Positions 46,764 to 59,691 of a DNA stretch of 64,000 nucleotides are shown piece by piece (within the stretch, counting starts at the first letter, position 1; every line of letters starts with the position of its first letter). This DNA comes from Acanthornis magna. Lineage: Eukaryota; Chordata; Aves; Passeriformes; Acanthizidae. The notes beneath the pieces are model-generated. The model searched no databases, was not told where the DNA came from, and saw nothing but the letters and a program-made list of their open reading frames with translations. The stretch covers positions 62,001 to 126,000 of the forward strand of contig JAWUZG010001063.1 in NCBI GenBank assembly GCA_036785705.1, in the 5' to 3' direction. The translations under genes and the position numbers were made by a program.

Positions 46764-49700
46764 GTGAGCAGGGCCGTGCCGAGCGGGGCCTTCTGCCCTC
46801 GGCCGGGGAGGCTGCTGTGGTGGTTTCCCTCAGGTTCCTCTGCTCCAGCAGCCTGGTTTCTAGCTCTAAACTCTTCACGGCTGTGGTCGTGTACACACCT
46901 TCGTGGCCGTGGTGCTCTGCTCTCCCTGGCCCTATGGAGGTGACCTCGGAATGGGAAAACGCAGGAGCAGGGAGGCCTGGGTTTAACACCTTTTTGTGCC
47001 TGGGAAAGGAGGGCTTAACCTTCGCTATGTCCTTCAGCTTGGAGGAGGTACTGTAATGAGTATCCACAAAGTACAGGTTAGTTCAGTGGCTACTCTGTTC
47101 AGGGCAGTCGGGCCTTTGTAATAAATAGGAGGTTTTCACTATGGAAGGTGTGATTACCTTAATTCTTACAGTACAGGTTTGGCTTCCAAATTTTAAAGTG
47201 TCAATCTTAGAGGCAGAGTTTAGAAGGCAGATTTTTCTGCTAACCCATTTGTACAACCTTGGGTTTCATAGCAGTTCCATTCCTTGTTGTTTTGGGTTTT
47301 TTTTTCTTCTTTTTAACCTGTAAATGGATTGGGGTAATATCCACCTTTTAATGAGACTGAAATTGTTAGCTGAGGGGAAAAAAAAAAACAAACCCAACCA
47401 ACCCATGTCAGACTATTATTGTCATTTCTGTTTATCCGCAGGTATATTTTAACATTTGGAGGTGACAGGTTTTTCACTACTTGAAACTTTAGCTACATGG
47501 TTTGAAATGTTACTTGAAAGACAATTGTTTGCTGACCATGAAAAAACCAAGGCACATTGCAAATATTATGGGGTGTGAAAGTGAAACTATTGGTACAAAA
47601 CTGAGCCCCACAGGTTGAAAGCTAATGAAAAAGCAATTGAAGTTGTGCTTCTTAAGTAAGAGCCTCTCAGTTGTTCTAGAAGTCTGTAAAGAGCGGATGT
47701 AACAGCTCTCATTGACTTTTCTCTTAGGCTTATCTGCCCAAGCTTTGTCAGTGCAATGTAAAAGCATTTTGTTAATGCTAATTTAAAATCTTAGCACACA
47801 CAGTACTTGAAAAGTAATTTGTGGATTGGGTTTGCTGTTTGTTTCTTCACACCTTGAGAATATTTTTTTTTGGAAGATGCAAAAGTTCAGCTTTTTTTTT
47901 TTTTTTTTTTTTAACTGCAGCTTACAAAAGGAATAGATATTGCATTAAAGTTTTCAAGGCATGTGTGGGCCAAATTTTTCTTTTCTCAGGTATTTCTCCC
48001 TGGAGTGAAGAAGAGAGGGCAGTGGTTCAAATGAGCAAGGAGGACTGAATAGAGGCAATGCAGGTTATGCTTGTCTAAGGTAGTGGGTTTTAAAATCCAA
48101 AATCCAGCTTGTTATCTGAGTTACTGCTGTGCCTGAAGTCTGTGGAGTTGTGTCCCTGTAGAGTGTGCCAACACTCTCTGCTTCAGCATGGATTCAGAGC
48201 AGAACAGCCTGGGATTTGCTGCCCTGGAGCGTCCAGAAGTGAGAGCTCTGCTGCTGTTGAACACAGCTTGGGTCTCTAAATCCCTTTAATGGCTTTTGAA
48301 AAATACAGTTTGTTGGTGCCTTATCATCTAAGTGTACTTCTTGATAATGATGCATGAATAAAACCCTTGTTTGAGCACCAGGTTGTGTTTGTTATATGGC
48401 TACTGTTTTGTAGTTGTTAATTTAGTTGGTCTATCAGTGGCTGGCACCCAAGCTGAAATGTGCATGTCTTTTTGTTATGTTTATAACAATTCACACTAAA
48501 ATGTCTTGGTTGTTTTGGTGGGGATTTTTTTTTTTTGTTTTGGTTTTTTTTGTGGGTTTTTTTTTTCTGTTTTTTTTTGTTTTGTTTTTTGTATCTGGGG
48601 GTTTTTGGGTTTTGTTTGTTTGTTTGTCATTTGTTTGGCTTTTGTTTTGTTGTTTTGTTGTTTTCTTGGTTGTTTTTTCTTTGTTTTGTTTTGTTTTTTG
48701 TTTTTTACATAGCACAGTTGACAGTGTAGACCAGAGTTGTTAATTTCTTTCAATTCTGTTTTTCTTTGAGCCTAAATGAATCTTAAACGAAGAGCAGTGT
48801 GCATTAAAGGTACATGGTACCCAAATACTTCACAATTAGGTGTTTTGCCCCCATATTGATTGGTTGCCTAGAAACCCAGAGCTGATTTGAGCAGGTGTTG
48901 CAAAGTCTGCTGGCAACTTAAAACATCAATAATGCAGAGAATGGGGAGCTCTGAATGCTCGGTGGCATCAGTGGGTATGAAGCATAAGGATTTGATTTAC
49001 AATTGAAACTCTATCTCCATATTTTTATGTGGATTCATGACAGTATTTGCAATTACAGCCTACAAAGTCCTTCCTAGCAGAAAACTTGGGAAAATATGTG
49101 ACCAGTTGGATTGTAAGAATTTGTGCTAGAAATATGCAAAGTTCCTTTCTTCTCTCTCCAAACTGTGATGTGCTAATGTTGCCAAAATAGGTTCTTTCAC
49201 GCTGCTGTGCCAGAGGCCAGTCCACACACAGAGCTGAGGTATTTTACCAAATATTTACAGTTCTGCACAGAGGGGGTGCTGGGTGGCAAATCCTACAAAG
49301 CCAGCACACCAACTATCAAAGCTTTTTACTATTTCATACAATTTACCAAAGGAAAAAATTCATTTTTATTGGCTACAACTTACATAACTTTCTGATTAGT
49401 TAGTATTCTGTCTTCCATTGTTTAATGATTCTCTTGCTTCTCATGCTAGTTAGTCCACATGCTCTTTCTCTTCTTTTGTGTCACTGGGTTTCTTGGGTCA
49501 GTGGTTGCAAGTTCACACTTCGGGAAGTTGGAGCTGATTTCAGGAGTTGGTTTTAGAAGTTTTTCCCTTATCTTGGGAGTTCTTCCAGGTGTTCGTGTGG
49601 CCTGTAAATCTGCATTTGTTGTGTGCACCGTCCGTGGGCATCCTTCTTCCCAAGCTTTGTTAACCTCCCCCTAGGTGTGAATTTATTGAAGCATGCCAAG

Positions 49701-50531
49701 CCCTAAACCTTAACAAAGCAATTCTACCACCAAATAATTTGTCTTTCTAGCATCTGGACATCCCCGAGCTGCTCTCTGTTTTCATGGATTGAATCTCCTT
49801 TCCAAGCTGTTTAGGCTTGAAAGTACACAAAGATCAAACATCAAAGAACATAATTTCTTAAGAAAATTTTACATATTCCACATTTTGCAACACTGATGAG
49901 CTATAAAAACATTGGTATCTGTTTGCCTGTGGAAATAACGCTTATCTCTCAGATTTTGAGTATTTTAGCTGGGGAAGATCTGAAATGAGACTTCAACTTT
50001 GTTTCATGTATGATTCTGTTATGTATTCAAGGAAACTCTTTTTGAACCTCAACAGTTTTTGAGGAAGTTTCAAGGTATTTGGTATCTTTTAATAGCTTAG
50101 TAAAGTTGGATGGCTCAAAAACATCTCTAGAGTAATGCTGTAAAAAAGAGGATTAATCAGTGAGTTTGACTTGCTGCAGGGGCCTGTGTTGAGGTTGGTT
50201 GTGGTGCCCACAGTGGTGCAGCTGTCTAAAGGTAACAGATCTCTGCTGGATTCAAAGTGATTTGGGGGAGTGACACTGTTCCCTTCTGACCACTGTGAGA
50301 GATGAATCACAGGAATGACAGCTGTGAGTTTAAATCTGAATCTTCCTGATGCCAGGTATTTTAACTTGGGCATAGTTGTTCAAATCAGTGAACTGATAGT
50401 AATGAGTTGCCATATGATGTATTCCCCGAATCTTGCCTTGGTTGAAATGTTCTGTCTAGGTTTGCACAGGATGCGTATTTCTTCATTTTGTCAATATGTG
50501 ACTCTTAACAGCTTTTCTTTCTTACAGCTAG
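46764..50531 (+). other. FBXO15 intron 1
   Basis: 3.8-kb intron. It contains poly-T (about 47891-47911) and a long T/G-rich tract (about 48520-48710) that produces hydrophobic or lysine-rich nonsense frames. No exon was seen. Confidence 0.6.
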
Positions 50532-50645
50532 GTTAAGGACCTTTGCTGCCAGGCCTGGGGAATGCTCTGAAACCAAAAATGCTGGAATTAAAAGTCTGTA
50601 TTCGAGACCTACCATAAAACCAAAACCAAATGCGTGCATTGAGAG
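50532..50645 (+). CDS. FBXO15: FBXO15 exon 2
   Basis: Encodes LRTFAARPGECSETKNAGIK and SLYSRPTIKPKPNACIE, donor GAGAG|GTGAGT. Two AGs lie 4 bases apart (CAGCTAG|G). Only the downstream one (before 50532) keeps the frame open; the upstream one gives an immediate TAG. This segment is poorly conserved in the family. Confidence 0.6.
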
Positions 50646-51718
50646 GTGAGTATGTCTTTACACAAGGAGTAAGAGTGGAAGAGTGGAAGTGTTGGCACAT
50701 TGAAAGTTTTGGCACATTGCCTCTATGTTTATGCAACTAAGATTCTGAATGTAATACAAACATTGAGGTATTGGCATTATCATGCTACTCTTTAAAGCTC
50801 TCTGCTTCTGAAATAATGCTATAAATCAAGTGTTGCAAATAACAGTAGTAAAAGGACGAGAGCCACACCTGGGGTGTTGACTTTCACAGCACCTTGTATT
50901 TTCAGCAGTGATTTGACCGTAATCAACGCTCGAGAAAATCAAAGTATAAAATCCATGTATTTTAAACTCCGTGTAGTTACAAGGTACTGCTCAAATGGTA
51001 CGAGGTTTCTATCTGTTAATACGAAAACCATGTTGGCTCATCTCCAGGGTATGTTCTGCTTGTCAGGCTTAGACTGGCGCTTTCATTTTCCAAAGCTTTC
51101 CAGATGCACAGAGACATTGACATTTTCAGGATGCCACTTGGCTCTTGCTTTGAAGTTCACATCTTTCTTTTGACATAAATGAGAATTGTGCGAGACCCCT
51201 GAGCACATAGCGTTTGAAGATTATGATGAGGTAGAGCACGATCATTTCTGTCCTGGTGCATCTTGAGATGGGACACCACAGTCAAGAGGGAGAGTGAATA
51301 TATCTGCAGTTTTCGAAAAGCTGGTCGTTGTGGAATAAATGTTAAAGTCACGGTACGAGCAATAAGAAACTGAAGCTAAATGAGGTAGTTTCATGTCAAA
51401 CTGGGTTTCAAGTTAACAAAGTTTAATGAAAAGGCAAACCCATAACTTTTCATGTAATAGTGCTATGCCACTTGAATAAGTTTTGATTAATTGTTTTAGG
51501 CAAATGCCACATACTGGAGACTGAAAATAGAACCCAAATTCCAGTTTAACTCTTCAGGTGACTTTTGATTCCTCTTCAGGTGATTTTTGATTCATCTATT
51601 TACAAGCTGCTGGTTTCCACCTCTTCTGTTTTTCTCTGGTTTGAAATTAAAATTCTCTGCCATTGCAGTTTCCGGAGTTTGCAGGCAAGTGTAACAGTAT
51701 TCGTCTCTTGTTTCCCAG

Positions 51719-51823
51719 CATGCCATCAGAAATGCTGCTGAAGGTATTTTCCTATTTGGATCCTGTGTCCCTGTTGTCTGCCGGTTGTGTGAATAAGCGC
51801 TTCTATGACCTGGCCAGTGACAA
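51719..51823 (+). CDS. FBXO15: FBXO15 exon 3: F-box
   Basis: Acceptor TTTCCCAG, donor ACAA|GTAAGG. Encodes MPSEMLLKVFSYLDPVSLLS then AGCVNKRFYDLASD, an F-box with the LP/MPxE-L-x-x-I/VFxYL pattern that would bind SKP1. Confidence 0.92.
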
Positions 51824-54366
51824 GTAAGGAAGAGGGAAGGTTTCAGTCATGCCCCAGTTGTAGTTACCTGAGTTATGAGTCTTTCTAATTTAGTTTCTCC
51901 GATGTCAGAGCACTGATGCTTGTACCTGTGTGCAGTTACTCTGCCGAAATTGCACTGCATAGTCCACAGGATGTGTTGCATGGAATTCTAGCTGTGCAAG
52001 CCCTGTTGTTTAATGGGAGTTATGAGGCAAAAAGTAAATCCAGTGCTTTGAAATGTTGCTATTAGCACTTTTTTTTTGTTTTAAAACTTGCATATATTTG
52101 TTTGTATTCACATGCACCTGCACAAACTTTTCTGCTCAAGTGATCCTTAGTTGTGTGTCACCAGTAGCTTTGTGGAATGGTCAAAGCTTTCATCATTTTG
52201 AAGTTCTGCTTATTTAGTTCTTTCATCAGGTTTTTGTAGAGGGGTTGATTCAATCAAATGATTCACTAGTGGTTTTTATCTGTTGCTCTGTTGGTCAAAT
52301 TTTGGTGATTTCTAAATTGAAACCAAAGAGATGAAGATAAATACTGACACTTTTTGTCTAAGGATTGCTTATACAGAGTACACCAATTGCTCCTACCGGT
52401 ATCAGGATAATCTTGTGAAAGGAAAAGGAGGAGAGACCCGGGTTGATACGTGATAACTAGGATGTCTGAGTATCCTTTGATTTTCTAGGATTGTACTGCA
52501 TTAGTGTTGTTTGAATGAGAAAATGTCTTCCTGTATAGGAAGTTGCTGCATCCAGTATGAATCCATTTTCCCTTATTTGCCAAAACTTATACAGTCAATT
52601 GGTTTACATTGGCTTTGACACCTTTAGAACTGATGAATTTAAAGGGAAGACTGTAATCCAGATGTATGTTTTGAGATTGTCAGCAGGTCAGTGTAGATAA
52701 AAATTGCACAGTTGACACAAATTATCTTAGTATGCATTTTCCACTTCAGGGTGGTAAGGCAGGATGAAATCACTGTGGCTGCTCAGGGCAGGATGATTTA
52801 TTTGCCTCCATCTCGATGATGTCTGCTTCCATTTTCTACTCTCAACAGAGATTAGAAAATGTGCACAAACGGGACTTGAGGATGAAAGGGCAGTGATACT
52901 TTCCTAAACATTTGTGATTCCAGGTCCTCGTTCGTTTTCTCCTCTGTCTCCCTACCCTAACTGAATTTTTGAGCTTGAACTAATTTCTTTGGTTGCACAG
53001 CACTGTTTTTGGAAAGGAAGAAGCAATATATAACTGAGAGTGAGGACAAGGATGGTAGGTATTTGTGATTAGTCTGTCTTCAGTCAGCTAAATTGCCTGA
53101 ATCTGTAACTTGAAAATGCAGGAAATGCCTACTGCTAAGCCCTGTCTTTTCAGCATCATAGAGTAAAATGTGGAGTATGTCTCTCCAAGAAAGAAAGGAT
53201 GGAGGGGAGGGGGAGTTGGGGAGGGGTTTCTAGTTAACAGGAGACTTTCATAGCAGGTTATTTTACTGGACTTTTTAGGCTGATTAGGACCAGTTGGATG
53301 ATAGCTCAATTTCCCCCAATGATTGTATGTCAAGCGCATCTCTCCTTTGTTTACATTGCCGGACAGTTCTAAACCGCTTTGGGGTTAAAAAAGAACTTCC
53401 CCTCTCCATCAGAAATGTTTTATGCTATCTGGTAACTTGGTTGCCTTTCCTGGTCTTAAAAGAGAAGTGTCTGATATCTTTGTTGTGGGTAGGAGGCAAT
53501 GTGGGATGGATTTAGTCCTTGAATGCTTTCAGGAGAGGGCAAAATGCAATACAAAGCATAGCAGCGTAAGTTTGCCTGGGGATGAGTGAGGATTGGTAAA
53601 GGTAGTCTTGCCAATTAATGGTAGAAAATGTCTCTTGAGAATTTGTTGCCCTTCCCATTAATTTTCTTTAGTGCAGTTATGTAAAGTGTATGTCTGGCAC
53701 TTCAAAATTAGAAAACTTACTGGAAACCTGCATTCACAGATTATTGTTCGAATTCTTGTTGGTTCCTGTATTCAATATTCCATGAACTGTCCTAGAGATA
53801 CTGAATGTCCTAGAGGGCTGAAATGTGGCCTCCTAGTTTTCCTGGCGTGAAGGAGATGAACCCATCATTACTGTCACATGTTTCTTTGTCTTCAGAAAGT
53901 CATGTCTTCTCTGAGCTTTTCCAAAGAGTGAAGAAGGGATTGACGTGACTCTGGTAACACCAAGCAAAGGTGTGAATCTGATTGTCCTCCTTCACCCCAC
54001 TTTCTGCTGTATCTGTGTGAGAAACTTGAAGTGTACAGATTACCTTTGTTGAATAAAAGGTATTAAAACACTTTCTCCACTAGCTGATCTTCTGTGAGGA
54101 GGATGCATCATTGTTTTGGGGTGGTATTTTCAAAATTTACTGCTTAACCTTTATCAGTTTTCACTTCCATTGCTGACTATGGCTCTGCTGTCGCTGAGCT
54201 TCATCCTGGATCCCATATTTTGAAGAAGGCAGGCAAGACTGTTTTTGTGCTAACATTATGCTAACATTGTGCTAACATTTCAGCTTGGTGGTAGCTGAGA
54301 TGTGTGTATAAAAATTGAGTGACTGTTCTTGAAATTTATTCCTCTTCATTCTATTTTTATTTTCAG

Positions 54367-54609
54367 TGGACTTTGGCTGAAACTCTATTCCAGTGCTTTG
54401 CAACCAAAACGGACAATGTGGAAAACGAAGCCTAAACAACCAGAAACTGTTTCTTTGGGCTGTGATGCTCTACATGATAAGAACCCTGGGTACTGGAAGA
54501 ATGAATCCATCTTCAAACAGACATCTGCCTTCAAAACAAGAGTAATGCTTCTCGCTAAACCTCTAGATCCTTATACAGGTCTTCCATTTGTGAGCAAAGA
54601 AGCTATGAA
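54367..54609 (+). CDS. FBXO15: FBXO15 exon 4
   Basis: 243 nt, acceptor ATTTTCAG, donor TGAA|GTAAGC. Encodes GLWLKLYSSALQPKR, then DKNPGYWKNESIFKQTSAFK and PLDPYTGLPFVSKEAM, matching the W-x-x-IYSTAF...AGYWKKEYITKQ...NPYTGLP region of FBXO15. Confidence 0.92.
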
Positions 54610-54853
54610 GTAAGCAATGCCTTGTCACAAAGAGATTTACTTGAGAAGAATGTACAAAATATTAATGGCTTGGGGGTATAGAAATAGAGCTATAAAATGG
54701 GAAGATGCGATGATAATCTAGAAATTGCTGAAACTGAGGAACATAAGTAGCAGTTAGTAGAAATATAAAACTGTTGAAAGCATAGTTTAACTGTTGTCAC
54801 TTTGGGAATTTTGTTTTAAACACCCCTCTCCCCTCTCAATTCCTAAATAACAG

Positions 54854-55063
54854 TGTCTCTGGCTTGAGTTGGGTAATTGCTCTGAAGGACAAAAATGGAA
54901 AAGAACATGTAATGGAGAAGCCAAAGCTATCGTTTAAGGACACATCAGTTACCGTGCTTTGGTATGGTAGAGACTGGCTGTGCTTAGACATCCTGTCAAC
55001 CCTAAAACTGTATGGAGTTACACCATTGCTTCCTCCTCTGGGCAGACCTCCCAAAAAGAAGGG
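54854..55063 (+). CDS. FBXO15: FBXO15 exon 5
   Basis: 210 nt, acceptor AATAACAG, donor AGGG|GTGAGT. Encodes VSGLSWVIALKDKNGKEHVM, SFKDTSVTVLWYGRDWLCLD and LSTLKLYGVTPLL, matching LGWAIILKEKGGKEYIME...DTSVTVIWYGKKWPCL. Confidence 0.92.
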
Positions 55064-55183
55064 GTGAGTTTTAACTGAGGATTTTTGAAGATTTTTTGGG
55101 TGTGACTGGTGGATAATGTGTCTGTAGGAGCTGTCTGACATTGGTTTGACTCAACAAGTTAACTCGTTGTTAGAAAGCCTCCC

Positions 55184-55492
55184 TGTAGTATTTCTTCCTA
55201 TATTCTTCTCTTCATTGGTAGAGCTTTTTAGCAAGAAATAGCTGTGGGTAGGTAGGGTCTGGCGGTCGGAAGATGTCGTGCTGTACGGAAAGATAGGACC
55301 CCTCCCCAGGTAGCCAATAGTGTTTAGTTTATGATGTAAGCAGACCGGTGTGACGTTGTAACCAAAGTTATATAATGCGGTGCTAATCACCAATAAATGC
55401 CATTTGCCGTCCACCACATTGGTGTCTGTGAGCTGATGGCCCGAGCGGCTGGGGGTTGGCCGCCGTGCCGTTCCTGAACCAGGTTGCCACAC
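55184..55492 (+). mobile_element. Solo LTR, alpharetrovirus-like
   Basis: In FBXO15 intron 5, same strand. Starts TGTAGTATTTCTTCC, has TATA-like TTATATAATG (about 55369), AATAAA at 55392-55397, then CATTTGCCGTCCACCACATT and GGTGTCTGTGAGCTGATGGC, resembling the R-U5 of avian alpharetroviral LTRs, and ends near TTGCCACA. No internal region or clear target duplication was seen. Confidence 0.7.
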
Positions 55493-56364
55493 CTGAAAAG
55501 GCAGCAAATAGCATAATCCAACAAGCTATGGCATTAATTCATAGGTTAATGTAGGTACTGGCATGTGATATTCAGGCTGAGAGGTCCTGACTTGGAAAGC
55601 TGGGTTTAAGGCATAGACACAAATGAGCATGAAAGAAACATGTAAATCTAGGAGAATTTATTGTGAGAAACTTAGCTTGGAAAATGTCATCAATATTTAT
55701 GTGGCTACAGTCAGGTAATCTATGTTGTTAAAATTTATTTTGTGTCTGATAGGTGTGCGTGTGAGTTTATGGAACTTGGTGTTCAACTATGTGTGCAGTC
55801 TTCAGTACATGCATATAAAAACACCAGTCCACAGCATATCTATTGTTTCTTAGCTTAAGTGTGTACAATAGGTTTTTTTCATTATATTCTGAGAAGATAC
55901 TGAAACGAAAAGTGTCTATTTGAGGTGTTTGGTTGCTGTTAAGGAGTTCTGCACACATCTGGAGTCTATGTGTACAGTATGTGCAGTATCAGCTACACGC
56001 TTCTTACACAAAGCCCCTAGTCACAGAGCTCTGAAAAGAGGGAATTGTTCACCTACAAAACACCTGGTTCCTCAAGCAGAAGCAAACTATTTGCTTGAGA
56101 AATAAATAAATCAAAAGAAGGCTTTTGTATAAAGTCAGCTGAAAAAGTCTTGCAGTCAAATTATGTGGGAAATGTAGTTGTTTTACCAAGATGATGATTC
56201 ATATGTAGTAAATTATTAAAAAAATAAAAGCTTACAGGCAGTTGGTGTATTTATTTCACAGAACTGTAAGTTTTTAGAGATTGTGAATATAGATGAAAGG
56301 AGTGGTTTCACCAATTTCAATATATCCGTGTTAAGACCGTAAGGCAGTAGTGCAGGGAGTTTAG

Positions 56365-56545
56365 GAATGTTCCTGTATTAATATGAGCCTGATTGACTTA
56401 AAGATGGAAAGGGTTGAGGTTGATTAGGAAGAAGCTTTTTACTGTGAGGGTGGTGAGACACTAGAGCAGGTTGTGTGGGGAGGTCGTGGATGCTCCATCC
56501 CTGGTGATACTACAGTGATACTGCTGGGAAATCTAGGAACTGTTT
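56365..56545 (+). mobile_element. Old CR1 LINE fragment
   Basis: Diverged CR1 3' sequence in FBXO15 intron 5: GGTTGATTAGGAAGAAGC, GGTGGTGAGACACTAGAGCAG, GGGGAGGTCGTGGATGC, CATCCCTGGTGATAC. Confidence 0.6.
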
Positions 56546-57220
56546 TGGATATGATAAAAGCCTAATTTGAAGAGGGTTTGAGAAAGACTTCTTTCTTCAT
56601 TCTGAATAGGTAATGCAAACTCTGCTTTCTGCTCTTTCTTTTTAATGCATCATTAGTTCATAAGATTGTCCATGAACTTTTATTTAGGAGTGTTTTGGAG
56701 CTAAATGGCTTTAATTGTAGGCAAAATTGTAGGCAGAAAAAAAATTCTGAAAAAGGAAGGCTTCCTCTAAGAAAAACAATTTATTATATGTGCAATTTGG
56801 TCCTTTCCTTTGAATTTTGCTTCTGTGGAAGAAAAATTTACCTTAGTAGCTTGCTTGACACTGATAAATGTTCAGTGATTCTATCTAGTACCAATAAAGT
56901 ATCAAAAATGAATTGGAAAGTAATTCTGTGGTATTTTGAAAAATTGGGCAAGCACATAAGTTCTTTTTTTTTAAGAGTGTTTTAGAAGATCATATAGTGG
57001 TTTTGCTTCTTTTCTTGTTAGGGGTTGAGATCCTGCTAGTGCACTGTAGTTGTTTGAATGTATAGTTTATGGCTCTGCATGCCAAACGCTTTCAGAACCA
57101 TTCTCATCCTGTGCTGTTGCTCAGACTTAAGCCAGTCAGTTAAAAATGAAATTAGGCTGAACTTTTACATGAATAAGGAGACATAGCCTTTTTCCTGCAT
57201 TCTGCGTGTTCTTTCCAAAG

Positions 57221-57350
57221 ACCTCGTCGATTTGCCTTGATTGCTGAATACAGTCTTGCTAACGTGACTGAAAGCAGTGTAGCAGTTGGTGCCGATGAGC
57301 TTGTCCAGCTCTTCAGTCTGAATCCAGGATTGTTAGGAGGAAATTGGAAG
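57221..57350 (+). CDS. FBXO15: FBXO15 exon 6
   Basis: 130 nt, acceptor TTCCAAAG, donor GAAG|GTAAGA. Encodes PRRFALIAEYSLANVTESSV then AVGADELVQLFSLNPGLLGG and NWK, matching LIAKYNLSHLT...LIRIFCLHPGLLVGVWK. Confidence 0.9.
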
Positions 57351-59608
57351 GTAAGATAACATTTTGTTTCAATATTTTATTATGACCTGAAGGAATAGAT
57401 TTTTTTTTTTTGCCTTGTAGTTTGGATTTGGGGAGGGGTTTTTTTAATTTGTTTTTTTTCCTTTGGATTTTGAAAGCTCTTTTCTAAACTAGTAACAACC
57501 AAATGCATGTAGGGACAGCTAGCAGATGATTTATTGTATTCTAAAATGTAGGAGTATATATACTTTTCAAAAGGTTCACTTCTAATTCAAAGATCAGTTA
57601 TGTAAGATACTAGATTAAATACAGCATTCAGTTTTATTTGTTTTGCAGTCTTCACATGCCCAAGATTGATATCCTAGAGTAATTTTAAAGAGAATGGTTG
57701 GAGGACAGATGTGCTTCTTCCTCTGATTCGTGCCATGTCCTGTGATGAGTTCCCACCTAGCAACTTAGCTTTAATCTCCATCACCAGGTAGCTATATCCT
57801 GCTCCAGCAGTAGGAATGCTTTAAATTGTGCCCTTTTGGGGGCATTACGTTCTTGGTATTAAGAGCCTAACTTAAGCATTTAGTCTCTGTAGGGTGGGTG
57901 TAGAGATGAATGTCTTCAGAGGGCAGAACGGAACATCTGAAGCAGACTCCTATGCAAAAGGAATTGGCATTTTGTACGGAATGCACGGGGACCTCAGTGT
58001 CTGCCTGCAGCTGCACAGGGCTGGGCGCTGTGGAAGCCTGTCTCAGGTGTTCTGCTCTTGGTCTGAATTCAGAGGTGGCAGCCCTTTCTTCCTCCCCTCA
58101 GCCATGTTATTGATGAAGGTTTAGCCTGTCTGGCACTGGCCAGGAACTTTCCTAGGGAGCCTATGAATAGTTCCTCCAAGCTGTGCCTAATTTGCAGCTG
58201 CAAACATGCTGTGCACAATCTGGAGGCAATGTTTAAAAGCACAGACGGACTATTTCTTTCACTCTTACTTTAAGGTAAGACTGAAAGTCCATTTCCTAGA
58301 AAACTGACCTGCATGAGTCTGTTCCAGGTTGTCTCAGTCTGTGAAAAGCTCTGATAAACCAACAGCCATTTCTCTTGTATCTTCACAAGTTTAGTAGGCT
58401 GGTGTCCCTGTGTTGTTGGCTCAATGGTCTTGCTCATGCATTGGCCCCTCCCACGCTTGGAAAGAGATTTCTTTCAGCACCTGGAAATGGTTCTATCATA
58501 ACAAAGTTCCACATAGACATTAAGAATTGTGTGCTTCACGCTAGTGTATTTCCCCTGCTTGCTTTTCTGAGCAGCAGTTCTTACTCTCTGTGTAGGCAGA
58601 GGTAGTTAGTAACTAGGTAGTTAACTGTCAGAGGGTGAAATAATTGTAAATGCCACATATCTTGGTTTTTTGCACATAGCTGCATAATAGAAACCACAAA
58701 CAGGTTACATGGGCCTCCTGGTATTTGGATAAAGAAAGACTGAGAAACTATGTGTTTGATAAATCTCCCTTGTTATATCTTCTATAGCTGTAATGTTGTA
58801 CGATGAAAATATAGAAGTAGTTAAGAAGCCAAAAGTTTGATTAGGGGATGTCATTTTCTGGTAACGCAGAGAGATGAAAACAGTAGTTGCCCACATTTCA
58901 GGAGAGTAATAGACTTCTGGCAGTGAATAATTTTCCTATTGACTTAGGTGTTTGTAAATGTATGACTTAAAAAATACATTTAAAGAAAAAAAGCTGACTT
59001 CCTAGCATTCTGTGTTCTTGAAGTAAATACATACCTCTGTCTCTATTTAGTTTTCACATTTATGTTTTCTTTAGGCATCTATGGAAGGTTATGTTCCTAA
59101 TGTTTTCCCAGGAGCACATAATCTGGTGAAGACATCCAAGGTTTTACTTTGCAATTCACCATTTCTCTTGAGTAATTCTGTACCCCTCACTGATGTTAGC
59201 CCTCTTTGCAAATAGTTCCTTACCTATGAAAATAAACTTGATGCTTCAGTAGTTGGGAGTAAGTGCTGTTTGATTCTGTTTAGGTACCTATTTTAAAGTG
59301 GAAAGTAGAAGTTAGGGAAGTACAATTCTTGGATTGCTCTCATAACTTTTGCCCTGGCATAGCTAGTTTCCCTCTCTTTCTCCATAAGATAGAAATGCTC
59401 TAATCTTTTTTATATATTCTGTACTCTTGTGAAAAGACACTAAAGGTTTTAGGAGTCCAAATGTTAGAGCAAGGCATTACTAACATTATTACAGTAACTG
59501 GCAGAGTAATAAGCAGCAGCATTTATCTATGAATTTTAATGCTTGGAAAGACCCTCTGAAAAAAAGAATTTCCACATAAAAATACATCTACTTTAATTAA
59601 TTTTTCAG

Positions 59609-59691
59609 GATACAAATGAAATTGCTTTTGTTATGGCCAGTCTTCATTATAATCAACTTCTTGAGTGAAGCATTTTGGGTTCTGCTGTTGT
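59609..59691 (+). pseudogene. FBXO15: FBXO15 exon 7 with in-frame TGA
   Basis: 83 nt, acceptor TTTTTCAG, donor TTGT|GTAAGC. Encodes DTNEIAFVMASLHYNQLLE, then TGA at 59666-59668 where mammals have Arg (LVERSTLGS), then SILGSAV in the same frame. A CGA-to-TGA change at a CpG explains it. Skipping this 83-nt exon would shift the frame. Confidence 0.88.

Noticed and set aside
48426..48753. Hydrophobic or lysine-rich frames
   Set aside because: T/G-rich tract in FBXO15 intron 1.
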